Source: Candidatus Bathyarchaeota archaeon RBG_13_52_12 (GTDB lineage: Archaea > Thermoproteota > Bathyarchaeia > TCS64). From it: a stretch of 27,720 nucleotides of DNA. Position numbers and translations under genes: made by a program. Location of the stretch: NCBI GenBank assembly GCA_001774245.1, contig MEZF01000110.1, positions 23,230 through 50,949 of the forward strand, written 5' to 3'. Shown here one piece after another: positions 15,457 to 22,759 of the stretch. The notes under the pieces were generated by a model. It had not been told where the DNA came from and did not search any database. It was given only the letters and a program-made list of their open reading frames with translations. Within the stretch, counting starts at the first letter, position 1. Each line of letters begins with the position of its first letter.

Positions 15457-16728
15457 TTACTTCTTGAGTTTAGAGAGGTAAGACTCAGGTATCCCGCTTG
15501 TGCCATCAGGTAAGACAGCGACCTTCGGGCTTCCCTCATGGTATTTCTTTAGCTCCTCTATGACTTCTTCCCAATTCTTGCACCATATCACTGTACCTGG
15601 TGCACCGAGTCGATCCTCGAGGCTCCTCTGCCTGTAGGGGCTGTAGACTATCAGGCGAGCGCCCCGGCTCAAGCTCCGTGCCTTACCACTCCAGAGGCTC
15701 GCCCCGATGTACTTCCCGTGATGGTTGAATATCCAGTGGTTGATGTCGCCGTCCGGGTCGTTGCAAATTAAGACAACGGAGCCGTTCTGCTTAACCGACT
15801 CCTGCGCCGGCCATAAGCCGAGGTAGGGCTCGTTGGCGCGCATGTAGCTGTTGACTACTACTACATCCATACCCTGAGGGGACTCTGTTCTGTGCCAGCG
15901 AATGACACCGTCGGAGGCCTTCCTCTGAGTCTGAACGAAGTCGCCAGCGTACGTCTCTATGGGGTCACGTTGGAGGTTGAGGACGGAATCGACCTTGAAG
16001 TCGAGGCCGGCGATGCGTGCGGCCTCCTCCGCGTCGAGGCGGAGTATATTGCATTCGTTGAGGAGGTAGCCAGTAGTGGCGTTAGGCTCTAGATCTGGGC
16101 CGAAGCCCCCGACGGGGCCGTGGTTCTGGCGAATGGTCTCTATCCCCGCTACTCCAGGGCAGATTATCTTTCCGCCTCCGCTTAAGCCGCTCATCCTATG
16201 GTAGAGGACGCTCCCGATGCCTATCTTGAGGTCACACGCCATCACCTCGGCGTTCACCCAAACGGGCGTCCCGTAGCTTGTCGTGCCAACGTGCTTACAC
16301 ATCTCGTAGGGATTATGGTTGTAAACCGGGTATCTATCAAGGATGTCCTCGCCTAGCTTCTTAGCGAAGAATTGGCGGCCAAAGGTGCCGTGACTTCCTG
16401 GCGCAACCACAAATCGGATGCAGTCATCCTTTATCCCCGCCTTCCTTATCTCCTCCAGCACTATTGGCGCATACTGGAAGGCCTTCGTTGGGCGGGTCGA
16501 GTCGTCGAAGATAATGACAGCCTCATTCCGGTCCTTCGCCAGCTTAGCGAGAGGCTTCGCCCCCAACGGGTTCCTTATAGCTTTCCTTATCTGAGCCCTA
16601 GTCAGCATCTTACGACCTTCACATGCCATCTTACATCGCTGGACCTTCCAAGCAGAGGGGAAGGTGAGTAGAAGGGGTTTGTCCCTGAACCAGGGCTGGC
16701 CGGGTACCTCAACTACGGTATCTGCCAA
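15457..16728 (-). CDS. LarA-family nickel-pincer racemase/epimerase homologue (DUF2088)
   Basis: 423 aa. The DDSTRPT loop near 75-81 matches the LarA DxTRP motif. H113 (GSHG), H177 (YHRMSG), K187 (GGGK) and H203 (QNHG) line up with LarA H108, H174, K184 and H200. The spacing 177-187-203 is identical to LarA's 174-184-200, so the covalent Lys for the pyridinium-thioamide nickel pincer (NPN) and the catalytic histidines are kept. The family racemises lactate, malate or other 2-hydroxy acids, or epimerises sugar acids. No larB, larC or larE lies in the window, so cofactor synthesis must be elsewhere. The start is TTG at 16728, with GAGGT (16735-16739, minus) 6 nt upstream. It lies just upstream of SAF-UxaA, which fits a sugar-acid-like substrate. 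Confidence 0.9.
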   Translation of the reverse strand: MADTVVEVPGQPWFRDKPLLLTFPSAWKVQRCKMACEGRKMLTRAQIRKAIRNPLGAKPLAKLAKDRNEAVIIFDDSTRPTKAFQYAPIVLEEIRKAGIKDDCIRFVVAPGSHGTFGRQFFAKKLGEDILDRYPVYNHNPYEMCKHVGTTSYGTPVWVNAEVMACDLKIGIGSVLYHRMSGLSGGGKIICPGVAGIETIRQNHGPVGGFGPDLEPNATTGYLLNECNILRLDAEEAARIAGLDFKVDSVLNLQRDPIETYAGDFVQTQRKASDGVIRWHRTESPQGMDVVVVNSYMRANEPYLGLWPAQESVKQNGSVVLICNDPDGDINHWIFNHHGKYIGASLWSGKARSLSRGARLIVYSPYRQRSLEDRLGAPGTVIWCKNWEEVIEELKKYHEGSPKVAVLPDGTSGIPESYLSKLKK

Positions 16729-16771
16729 GACAATACCTCGAAGAATCTCACGAAAAAGAAGATACGTTGAG

Positions 16772-16784
16772 GGATATAATATCC
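16772..16784 (-). promoter_or_regulatory. Palindromic TATA element of the LarA homologue
   Basis: GGATATAATATCC is a perfect palindrome around a central A/T pair. It lies about 50 nt before the TTG start, giving a predicted transcription start near 16752 and a leader of about 24 nt containing the GAGGT site. A dimeric repressor over the TATA box would be possible. Confidence 0.4.
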
Positions 16785-16794
16785 TCTATGAAGG

Positions 16795-17388
16795 TTAGTC
16801 ATTGTACCGCTTCCTCAAAGCGGGTGCGGTTCTGAGTATTATCAGTGCCCGTTCGACTGCGTCAATCCACTCGCAGTATTCCACCTGTCTTGCCGCTGAG
16901 CTGAGGATGCCGCGGTTCACCCCTCTACCTATCTCACGCGCCATCCTACTCCTGTAGACGCTGAGGCTGCGGTCGCCCAGGCGATCGACTTCAAACCAAT
17001 CCTCGCTGAGGACGACGACTCGGGGTATCCGGGGGGCCCCCATTACCTTTAACTCGTCTCTTAGCCCGGGGGAGGCATCCCGGTCGATTAAGCGAAGCTC
17101 CGCCTTCTCTCCAATCGCCTCCACAATATTCTTGAGGTAAGGGGCGACCCTCGCACAGTCGAGGCACCACAGCGCAGCCTCCATGAGTATCCTGATGGTC
17201 CGGTTGTAGCCCCTAAGGCGAGTTTTCTGTTCGTCGGCTAACACAGGAGTCCTGTCTTCGGATTCGAGCCATCGTCGCGCCTGGTCCTGAGGAGCCCCCT
17301 CTAAGAAGATGTCGAGGGGCTTCGCCGCCTCCCAGCTCCGCCTCCACAGCTCAGCTCGGATATCGTAATAAACGGGCTTTTCAGCCAA
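16795..17388 (-). CDS. Thioredoxin-fold protein with CLDC active site
   Basis: 197 aa from TTG 17388. The central domain reads ILMEAALWCLDCARVAPYLKNIVE with redox Cys75 and Cys78, and APRIPRVVVLSED with the cis-proline P122, as in the Thioredoxin_9 group. About 60 residues precede the thioredoxin fold (helical, YYDIRAELWRRSWEAAKPLDIFLEG) and about 60 follow it, containing C172 (QVEYCEWIDA). No signal peptide, so a cytosolic disulfide reductase/oxidase is likely. The partner is unknown; it stands just upstream of the LarA homologue, which has its own promoter. A TATA-like ATTAATTA (17418-17425, minus) gives a leader of about 7 nt. Confidence 0.82.
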   Translation of the reverse strand: MAEKPVYYDIRAELWRRSWEAAKPLDIFLEGAPQDQARRWLESEDRTPVLADEQKTRLRGYNRTIRILMEAALWCLDCARVAPYLKNIVEAIGEKAELRLIDRDASPGLRDELKVMGAPRIPRVVVLSEDWFEVDRLGDRSLSVYRSRMAREIGRGVNRGILSSAARQVEYCEWIDAVERALIILRTAPALRKRYND

Positions 17389-17417
17389 ATAGGATCAGGG
17401 AGATGGATGCTCCCGAG

Positions 17418-17425
17418 TAATTAAT
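17418..17425 (-). promoter_or_regulatory. TATA box of the thioredoxin-fold gene
   Basis: Minus strand ATTAATTA, centred about 33 nt before the TTG at 17388. Confidence 0.4.
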
Positions 17426-17496
17426 AGGCTGCGGAGGAGGCGTTCGAGTTTTCATCAAATCGTGTACGCCTACGCAGAAGGAGTGAAGTGCTCCAC

Positions 17497-18759
17497 TCAA
17501 ACAGTCTCCTGCGGATCCTGTATAGGGCGACGCCTCCACTCCGGGTGCTGCGGAATTACCTCACCTCCCTTCATCACCCAGCCGACCCTCTTTAACGCAG
17601 TAATGTCCTTGAGAGGGTCATCAGAGACCATGATCATGTCAGCAAACTTGCCCCCTTCAACCGTGCCCAAAGCCTTTTCGACGCCCATCGCCTCAGCGCC
17701 TACACGCGTCGCGGACTCGATGGCCTCCATGTTAGACATGCCATACCGGGTCATCCACTCTATCTCCTCCGGCAACATGGCGAACATTTGGTCACCGAAG
17801 ACGTTGTCCGTCCCCGCCCCTATCCTCACCTTCTTAGACCTCACCAGCTTCATAGTATTCGGTAGCTGCTCAACACAGCCCTCAAACCATGACTCGGTCT
17901 GCTCCAAATCCCGCCCGTATAGGTTCCAGATGCCGGTCTTTGCCTGCTCCAATTTCGCCTTCTTTGTTCTCTCGGGTATGTGGTTCTTCACCCAGAGCGT
18001 TGGCACAAGCACTATCCGCTTGTAAGCGATTTTCTCAGCGGTCTCCTTATCGATGAAGCTACCGTGCTCTATGGTGTCTACACCTGCATCAGCCGCCATC
18101 TTCGTTCCCACGAAGTTGGCGACGTGTAGAGCGCACTTCCTACCATGGGCGTGCGCCTCGTCGACTCCCGCTTCGATCTCCTCCAGAGTGAACTCCCTGT
18201 AATCCGTCCGGTGGCTGCTAAGAAGTTTGATGAAGTCAACCCCCACCTTAACCTCCTCACGCACTGCCTTACGAACAGCCCAGGGGCCATCTACCTCGTG
18301 GATCGTACCCGGGATGCCAGAGCCGTGTCCACCTGTCATACAGATGCCTATACCGGCGACGAATAGGCGTGGGCCAATTATCTGTCTACGTTCGATGGCG
18401 TCGCGCATCGCCACATCTATGTGGTCTCTGTCCGAAACGGCGCGCAGCGTTGTCACGCCGGTTTGAAGCGCTTGACGGAGATTATTGTAGGCTACCATCC
18501 CAGCGTATGCAATCTCGGAGCCCTTCGTGGGCACCGGCACGAATCCGCTGCTGTAGAGGTGAACGTGGAGATCTATGAGACCTGGAATAAGCCATTTCCC
18601 AGAGGCCTCGATGACCTCGGCGCCATCGGGGATCTCCACATCCCCCTGCCTACCCACGGCATCTATCCTCTCCCCCCTAACGACGACAGCTGCGTCGGTC
18701 AGAGGCTTCTTCCCCGACCCGTCTATCAGAGTCGCACCAACAATAGCCTTAACAGACAT
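17497..18759 (-). CDS. Amidohydrolase (imidazolonepropionase/prolidase-like metal-dependent hydrolase)
   Basis: 420 aa, full length. Binuclear metal-centre residues are visible: H65 and H67 (IDLHVHL), a probable carboxylated K178 (GVDFIKLL), H212 (ALHVAN), H232 (TIEHG) and an Asp in GAGTDN. The C-terminal ADMIMVSDDPLKDI...VMKGGEVI is the usual beta-sandwich end. This subgroup hydrolyses cyclic amides or dipeptides such as Xaa-Pro; the substrate is not determinable here. No signal peptide. The ATG at 18759 follows a TATA-like element at 18789-18797 with a leader of about 8 nt. The gene is separate from the bactofilin-like/regulator pair upstream. Confidence 0.9.
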   Translation of the reverse strand: MSVKAIVGATLIDGSGKKPLTDAAVVVRGERIDAVGRQGDVEIPDGAEVIEASGKWLIPGLIDLHVHLYSSGFVPVPTKGSEIAYAGMVAYNNLRQALQTGVTTLRAVSDRDHIDVAMRDAIERRQIIGPRLFVAGIGICMTGGHGSGIPGTIHEVDGPWAVRKAVREEVKVGVDFIKLLSSHRTDYREFTLEEIEAGVDEAHAHGRKCALHVANFVGTKMAADAGVDTIEHGSFIDKETAEKIAYKRIVLVPTLWVKNHIPERTKKAKLEQAKTGIWNLYGRDLEQTESWFEGCVEQLPNTMKLVRSKKVRIGAGTDNVFGDQMFAMLPEEIEWMTRYGMSNMEAIESATRVGAEAMGVEKALGTVEGGKFADMIMVSDDPLKDITALKRVGWVMKGGEVIPQHPEWRRRPIQDPQETV

Positions 18760-18788
18760 CGGAATCAGGGATCAACGGGTACGAGGGG

Positions 18789-18797
18789 CTTAAACGG
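18789..18797 (-). promoter_or_regulatory. TATA box of the amidohydrolase gene
   Basis: Minus strand CCGTTTAAG, preceded by GCGAAA that could serve as the BRE. GC-rich alternating sequence TACGCGCGTGCC (18805-18816, partly inside the end of the upstream gene) is just upstream. Confidence 0.4.
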
Positions 18798-18815
18798 TTT
18801 CGCTTACGCGCGTGC

Positions 18816-19073
18816 CTACTCGTCTATGAACCGCTTCACAGTCCTGTGAGCGGTGACGTACTCGCCCCCCTTCGCTGTGATGACGTATCCCCTGTTCCCT
18901 CCGTAATCGGCCTCCTTCACCATCCCTCGCTCCGAGAGGAACTCCAGCGCCTCCTTAGCGCGATCGACTGGGAGGTTAGCGCCATAGCTAATCCTAGTAA
19001 CGCCCATGACTCCACGCTTCATGATGACCTCCAGGATATCGGCGTAGATGTCGTACCGCGTCCGCCGCTCCAA
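18816..19073 (-). CDS. Winged-helix DNA-binding regulator (HTH_45-like)
   Basis: 85 aa: RRTRYDIYADILEVIMKRG, then GVTRISYGANLPVDRAKEALEFLSERGMV (helix-turn-helix) and a wing GGNRGYVITAKGGEYV. This is the common archaeal small winged-helix type. It starts with TTG at 19073, only 14 nt behind the stop of the bactofilin-like gene, so the two share a transcript. It has no ligand-binding domain. A perfect 8-3-8 palindrome in the operon's promoter (20460-20478) is a natural candidate for its operator, which would make the pair autoregulated; this is inference. In halophilic archaea bactofilin homologues also act in cell shape, but the pairing with this regulator is not something I can confirm elsewhere. 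Confidence 0.87.
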   Translation of the reverse strand: MERRTRYDIYADILEVIMKRGVMGVTRISYGANLPVDRAKEALEFLSERGMVKEADYGGNRGYVITAKGGEYVTAHRTVKRFIDE

Positions 19074-19087
19074 GCACGCCGCCCCCG

Positions 19088-20401
19088 CTAGATTGGTCTA
19101 TCCGGGAGCTTTTCAGCCTTCTCAGGTTGGGCAGTGAAGTGGCAGCCACGCTCCGCAAGCAACTCGCCGGTGAAGAGAATGCTCCCTGTGACGTCACTCC
19201 CCTCCTCGGCCTCGAAGACGCCCGCATAGACGTTCCTTGCACGCGCTCCGCTGAGAAGAACGACCCGATCCCCCCAAACGTCCTCGGCACAAGCACCGCG
19301 CTGGAGCACCACCTCCCGCCCGACAAGTGGACCGAGAGCTTCGCCCCTGCGATCTATCTCGATTCGGTCCGCTTTGGCACCCTTCACCGTCCTGATCTTG
19401 TGCGTCTCGATGCTCCGTAGGGCGACAACCGACTCCGCCCTAACAGCCCCACCTATCTTGACGACCTCCGCCTCGATCGAGCCACCGACCTCAACAGCCC
19501 CCCCGACGCTAAGCTCCTCCTCGAGCTTGACCCTGCCGGTGGCGTGGAACAGCCCACCAACGCTGACGCTTCGGCCTATGGCGTCACCCTTGATATTAAC
19601 CACACCGCCGACTTCAAGCTTATTGAACGTCAGGCTCCCCTCGCTATCAAGTTTACCTCCAACTTCGATGTCCTCGCCCACGCCGCCGGCGAGGGAAGCA
19701 ACACCGCCGACATCTATGACGCTAAACCTGAGTGGACCAGTGGACCGGAAGGTGCCGCCGACATCGACCTTCCTCCCTACGTTACCCCCACCGATTGCGA
19801 CGGTGCCGCCGACGTCCAATTTACCGACTTCGACCTCCCCCGCCTCAAAGGAGCCGCCGATGTCGACGTAGTCGGAGACGACCCTCCCGAGGCAAACGAA
19901 TCTTCCACCAACGTCGATCCTCTCGCCACGGATCGCACCCCTAACCTCCGCGGAGCCCCCTATATCGATCCTGTCGAACTCGGCGTCAGATCCGCAGCGG
20001 AGCGAGCCACCGACGTCTACCCTGTGCGCCTTCGCGACCCCGTCGACAGTTAGGGAGTTGCCAACGTCGACCTCGTGGGCGTTGAGGCAGCCACCTATAT
20101 CCGCGTGTTTATGGACTTCGACGCGGTCCGCCTTCAAATCTCCCTTGACCTCGAGGGAGCCACGCGTCTTCACGAGCCTGTCCGCTGTGAGGTTTCCCTC
20201 GACGAGGACCTCACCACGGTGAGCCTCCAACTCCGATGTGAACACGTCCCCGATGAAGCGACAGTCGCCTCTGCACTTCGTCGACCCCGAGACGTGGAGT
20301 CCAGCCTTAGGAGCGTCGACTGTCCCGTTTTCCACGAAGAGGTCACCATCAACTGTCTCAAGGGCTTTCCTGACGTCTTTGACGAACGTCTCGAACCTCA
20401 C
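19088..20401 (-). CDS. Bactofilin-like repetitive beta-solenoid protein
   Basis: 437 aa from GTG. Residues about 57-330 are at least fifteen tandem turns of 16-18 residues; twelve consecutive turns share the pattern h-D/E-h-G-G followed by about 12 variable residues (RVDVGG, RIDIGG, RIDVGG, YVDIGG, KLDVGG, KVDVGG, VIDVGG, IEVGG, KLEVGG, SVSVGG, ELSVGG, VVKIGG). Residues 340-425 resume a looser solenoid (VVLQRGACAEDVWGDRVVLLSG). This matches the turn length of the bactofilin/DUF583 beta-helix, which polymerises into cytoskeletal filaments, but is more than twice as long. The N-terminus has C43 and C47; there is no signal peptide or membrane segment, so it should be cytosolic. The winged-helix gene follows at 14 nt. 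Function is unknown; scaffold or filament is the best guess. Confidence 0.85.
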   Translation of the reverse strand: MRFETFVKDVRKALETVDGDLFVENGTVDAPKAGLHVSGSTKCRGDCRFIGDVFTSELEAHRGEVLVEGNLTADRLVKTRGSLEVKGDLKADRVEVHKHADIGGCLNAHEVDVGNSLTVDGVAKAHRVDVGGSLRCGSDAEFDRIDIGGSAEVRGAIRGERIDVGGRFVCLGRVVSDYVDIGGSFEAGEVEVGKLDVGGTVAIGGGNVGRKVDVGGTFRSTGPLRFSVIDVGGVASLAGGVGEDIEVGGKLDSEGSLTFNKLEVGGVVNIKGDAIGRSVSVGGLFHATGRVKLEEELSVGGAVEVGGSIEAEVVKIGGAVRAESVVALRSIETHKIRTVKGAKADRIEIDRRGEALGPLVGREVVLQRGACAEDVWGDRVVLLSGARARNVYAGVFEAEEGSDVTGSILFTGELLAERGCHFTAQPEKAEKLPDRPI

Positions 20402-20434
20402 ATCTTTTCACTGATATGAGCGGGGCGCACCACC

Positions 20435-20445
20435 GCTTTTAAAGC
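20435..20445. promoter_or_regulatory. Bidirectional TATA element, bactofilin-like gene and small ORF
   Basis: GCTTTTAAAGC reads as a TATA box on both strands. It would start minus transcription near 20414 (GTG at 20401) and plus transcription near 20466 (ATG at 20504). Confidence 0.4.
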
Positions 20446-20459
20446 TAAATCACAGCTCC

Positions 20460-20478
20460 TACTCACATGTTGTGAGTA
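20460..20478. promoter_or_regulatory. Perfect 8-3-8 palindrome, candidate operator
   Basis: TACTCACATGTTGTGAGTA has arms TACTCACA and TGTGAGTA around a TGT spacer. It covers the predicted plus-strand transcription start and lies behind the minus-strand TATA box. Dimeric winged-helix proteins bind sites of this size; the 85-aa regulator encoded at 18816-19073 is the obvious candidate. Confidence 0.5.
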
Positions 20479-20503
20479 CCCAATGCCCTTCCTTTAGGAA
20501 ATC

Positions 20504-20713
20504 ATGCAACCTGAGTCGGAGTTAAAAGCAGACGCGTCGACCCAACCACGACCAACGATGAAGAAAGGTGAGATATCGGAACAGAACCTCAGGGCTCTCG
20601 AGTCGATCAAGGAGATCATCGAGGTGGAGGAGGAGAAGAACGTGACACTAGACCAGGCCCTAACCAGGGTGCTAAGTAATTACAGGCGGTTCGTACCCTT
20701 CCAAGTTCGGTAG
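20504..20713 (+). CDS. Small uncharacterised protein
   Basis: 69 aa. I do not recognise a family. The first 18 residues are polar and disordered-looking; the rest (MKKGEISEQNLRALESIKEI, then IEVEEEKNVTLDQALTRVLSNYRRFVPF) predicts two helices joined by a short strand-like turn, a shape seen in small ribbon-helix-helix or VapB-like proteins, but the match is weak. An internal ATG at 20561 would give a 50-aa version without the disordered part. It is divergent from the bactofilin-like gene with a palindrome between them, and 65 nt ahead of porGD, which has its own TATA box. Confidence 0.6.
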   Translation: MQPESELKADASTQPRPTMKKGEISEQNLRALESIKEIIEVEEEKNVTLDQALTRVLSNYRRFVPFQVR

Positions 20714-20726
20714 GCTAAACTCGCTT

Positions 20727-20735
20727 AGTATTTAT
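20727..20735 (+). promoter_or_regulatory. TATA box of the por operon
   Basis: AGTATTTAT predicts transcription from about 20757. The in-frame ATG at 20734 lies inside this box and would not be transcribed, so the TTG at 20779 is the better start for the first por gene. Confidence 0.5.
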
Positions 20736-20778
20736 GCAAACTCTCTTAACCACCGTATCTACTCTTCCTGAGATAATC

Positions 20779-21588
20779 TTGATCGAGATCCGCTTTCACG
20801 GTAGGGGAGGCCAGGGTGCCGTAACCGCCTCCAGGGTACTCGCCATAGCGGCCTTCCTTGAGGGGCATCATAGCCAGTCCATTCCCATGTATGGGACAGA
20901 GAGGCGAGGAGCCCCCGTCACGGCTTTTGTCCGCATAGGTGAGAAAAGCAGGATGATACGAAGTCTGGTACATGAGCCTGATTACGTCGTGGTCCTCGAT
21001 CCTCTCCTCAGGAACACGGTGAATATTACGGAAGGGCTGAAGCCTGGAGGTACAATCATAATCAACAGTGCCTCGCCTCCGGAGGAGATAGAGTTCACTT
21101 CGGAGTATAAAGTCGCCACCGTGGATGCAACCAAGGTGGCGCTCGAGACCATCGGTCGCCCCATCACGAATACAGCGATACTCGGCGCATTCGCCAAGGG
21201 AACAGGCGAGGTCAAACTAGAGTCCCTCATCGAGGCTGTCAAAACGGAGATGTCAGGTCGAATGGCAGACACGAACATCAAGGCCGTTGAGAAGGCCTAT
21301 AACTCCACAATCGTTGGGAAGAACAGGGTCGTCAAGGAATTAAAGAAGGTCGCATTGCCACCGGCGAACAGCCGCGCCGACTGGCGCACTTTCCGTCCAA
21401 TCGTCGACCCCGCTAAGTGTACGGGCTGCCAGATATGCTGGACCTTCTGCCCCGAGCACAGCATTAACATGATGGAGAGGAAGAGCACAATCGACTACAT
21501 CTACTGCAAGGGGTGCGGAGTCTGCGCCGAGGAATGCCCGACGAAGGCCATCACCATGGTGATGGAGAGCGAGAAGAAGGAGGGATAA
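20779..21588 (+). CDS. porG: Pyruvate:ferredoxin oxidoreductase, fused gamma-delta subunit
   Basis: 269 aa from TTG 20779 ([13 protein letters not shown]). The gamma domain shows [12 protein letters not shown] and [12 protein letters not shown], both family signatures. After a linker the delta part carries two [4Fe-4S] motifs, [12 protein letters not shown] and [12 protein letters not shown]. In many archaea gamma and delta are separate genes; here they are one polypeptide. The complex oxidatively decarboxylates pyruvate to acetyl-CoA, reducing ferredoxin, or runs in reverse. The in-frame ATG at 20734 sits in the TATA box, and the added 15 residues are unlike the family. A strong GGAGG site near its end serves porA. 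Confidence 0.93.
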
Positions 21589-21591
21589 GAC

Positions 21592-22758
21592 TTGCCGCAT
21601 ACTGAGCTCATGGTCGGAAACAAAGCCGTCGCCTATGGTGCGAAACTGGCGAGGGTCCAGGTGATATCCGCGTACCCCATTACGCCTCAGACAACCATCG
21701 TCCAATATCTCGCCGAGTTCATCGCCAACGGCGAGATGAAGGCGCACTTCATAGAGGTCGAGTCGGAGCTGAGCGCCATGGTAGCAGTGCAGGGGGCAAG
21801 CTTCGCCGGGGCCCGCGTCTTCACGGCGACCTCGGGTCCCGGTCTCTTCTTCATGCACCACCCCATGATGGAGGGCGCCGACCTACCTGTCGTCATGGGA
21901 GTAGTCCACAGGAGTAACAAGAGCATGCAGCCGGACCACACAGACCTCATGGCGCAGCGGGACAACGGCTGGATTCAACTCTACTGCGAGAACAACCAGG
22001 AGGCCCTCGACACCGCGCTGATGAGTTATAAGATAGCTGAGGATCCTCGCCTCTCCACGCCAACGGTCTTCGGCATCGACGGATACATACTCAGCTACAC
22101 CGCGGAACCCGTTGAGGTCCCTGACCAGGAGATGGTCGACGAGTGGCTTCCGCCGCTCAAGGCGCCTTGGGCGCCTGATATCCACCTCCCTGTTCAGGAG
22201 TGGAAGAAGAGGCAAGGCCGCATGTATGGTAGCCAGAAGGCTTGGCTGGAGCATGACACGAAGTTCAGGAGCAGCCTCGGGGTCATCAGGGAGGTCAACG
22301 CGGGCTTCGAGAAGACTTTCGGGCGTAGTTATGGTAATGGCCTCATCGAGGAGCACAACTGCGAAGGCGCGGATGCAGTGATCACTGCGATGGGCACCAT
22401 CGCATCCACCGCTCGCGTCGTCGTGGATGATCTGCGCAGCGAGGGGAAGAATGTCGGCCTCATCAAGCTCAAGTGCTACCGCCCCTTCCCAGTCGACGAG
22501 ATCAGAGGGCTCGCGAAGAAGTATCATGCCATCGGGGTCATCGACCGGAACATCAGCTTGGGGGGCGGCGGCAACGTCCTAAACGAGACTAGGAGCGCAA
22601 TCTACGACATTGCGGAGAGGCCGAAGGTACTAGGCTTCCACACAGGCATGTCTGGCGATGAGGTTACGCCGCAGATGATCAGGAGGATCGCGGAGAAGAC
22701 GCTCAAGTCGGTAAGTGAGCCGGTTCCCACCGCTGTTGAGTGGGTCGGGGGCGCCTAG
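21592..22758 (+). CDS. porA: Pyruvate:ferredoxin oxidoreductase alpha subunit
   Basis: 388 aa from TTG 21592, with the ribosome-binding site GGAGG about 8 nt upstream inside the end of the gamma-delta gene. It opens with GNKAVAYGAKLARVQVISAYPITPQT, then EVESELSAMVAVQGASFAGARVFTATSGPGL, which are the pyrimidine-binding TPP-domain signatures of the alpha subunit, and PDHTDLMAQRDNGWIQLYC. The C-terminal VGLIKLKCYRPFPVDEI and VIDRNISLGGGG belong to domain II. The Gln-Arg-Asp region resembles pyruvate enzymes more than 2-oxoglutarate or branched-chain ones, but specificity is inferred. Confidence 0.94.
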   Translation: MPHTELMVGNKAVAYGAKLARVQVISAYPITPQTTIVQYLAEFIANGEMKAHFIEVESELSAMVAVQGASFAGARVFTATSGPGLFFMHHPMMEGADLPVVMGVVHRSNKSMQPDHTDLMAQRDNGWIQLYCENNQEALDTALMSYKIAEDPRLSTPTVFGIDGYILSYTAEPVEVPDQEMVDEWLPPLKAPWAPDIHLPVQEWKKRQGRMYGSQKAWLEHDTKFRSSLGVIREVNAGFEKTFGRSYGNGLIEEHNCEGADAVITAMGTIASTARVVVDDLRSEGKNVGLIKLKCYRPFPVDEIRGLAKKYHAIGVIDRNISLGGGGNVLNETRSAIYDIAERPKVLGFHTGMSGDEVTPQMIRRIAEKTLKSVSEPVPTAVEWVGGA

Positions 22759-22759
22759 A

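Noticed and set aside
17481..17498. Small hairpin GAGTG...CACTC at the end of the amidohydrolase gene
   Set aside because: Only 5 bp of stem, overlaps the stop codon and no T-tract follows on the minus strand, so there is no reason to call a terminator.
19374..20053. Two plus-strand open frames of 165-169 codons, rich in Pro, Thr and Ser
   Set aside because: They are the reverse reading of the repetitive solenoid gene; the repeat pattern explains the low-complexity translation.
20734..20778. Upstream ATG for the porG gene
   Set aside because: It falls within the TATA box, and the added 15 residues are not family-like; TTG 20779 gives the usual [13 protein letters not shown] start.
21883..22527. 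214-codon minus-strand open frame
   Set aside because: Antisense to porA and without motifs.
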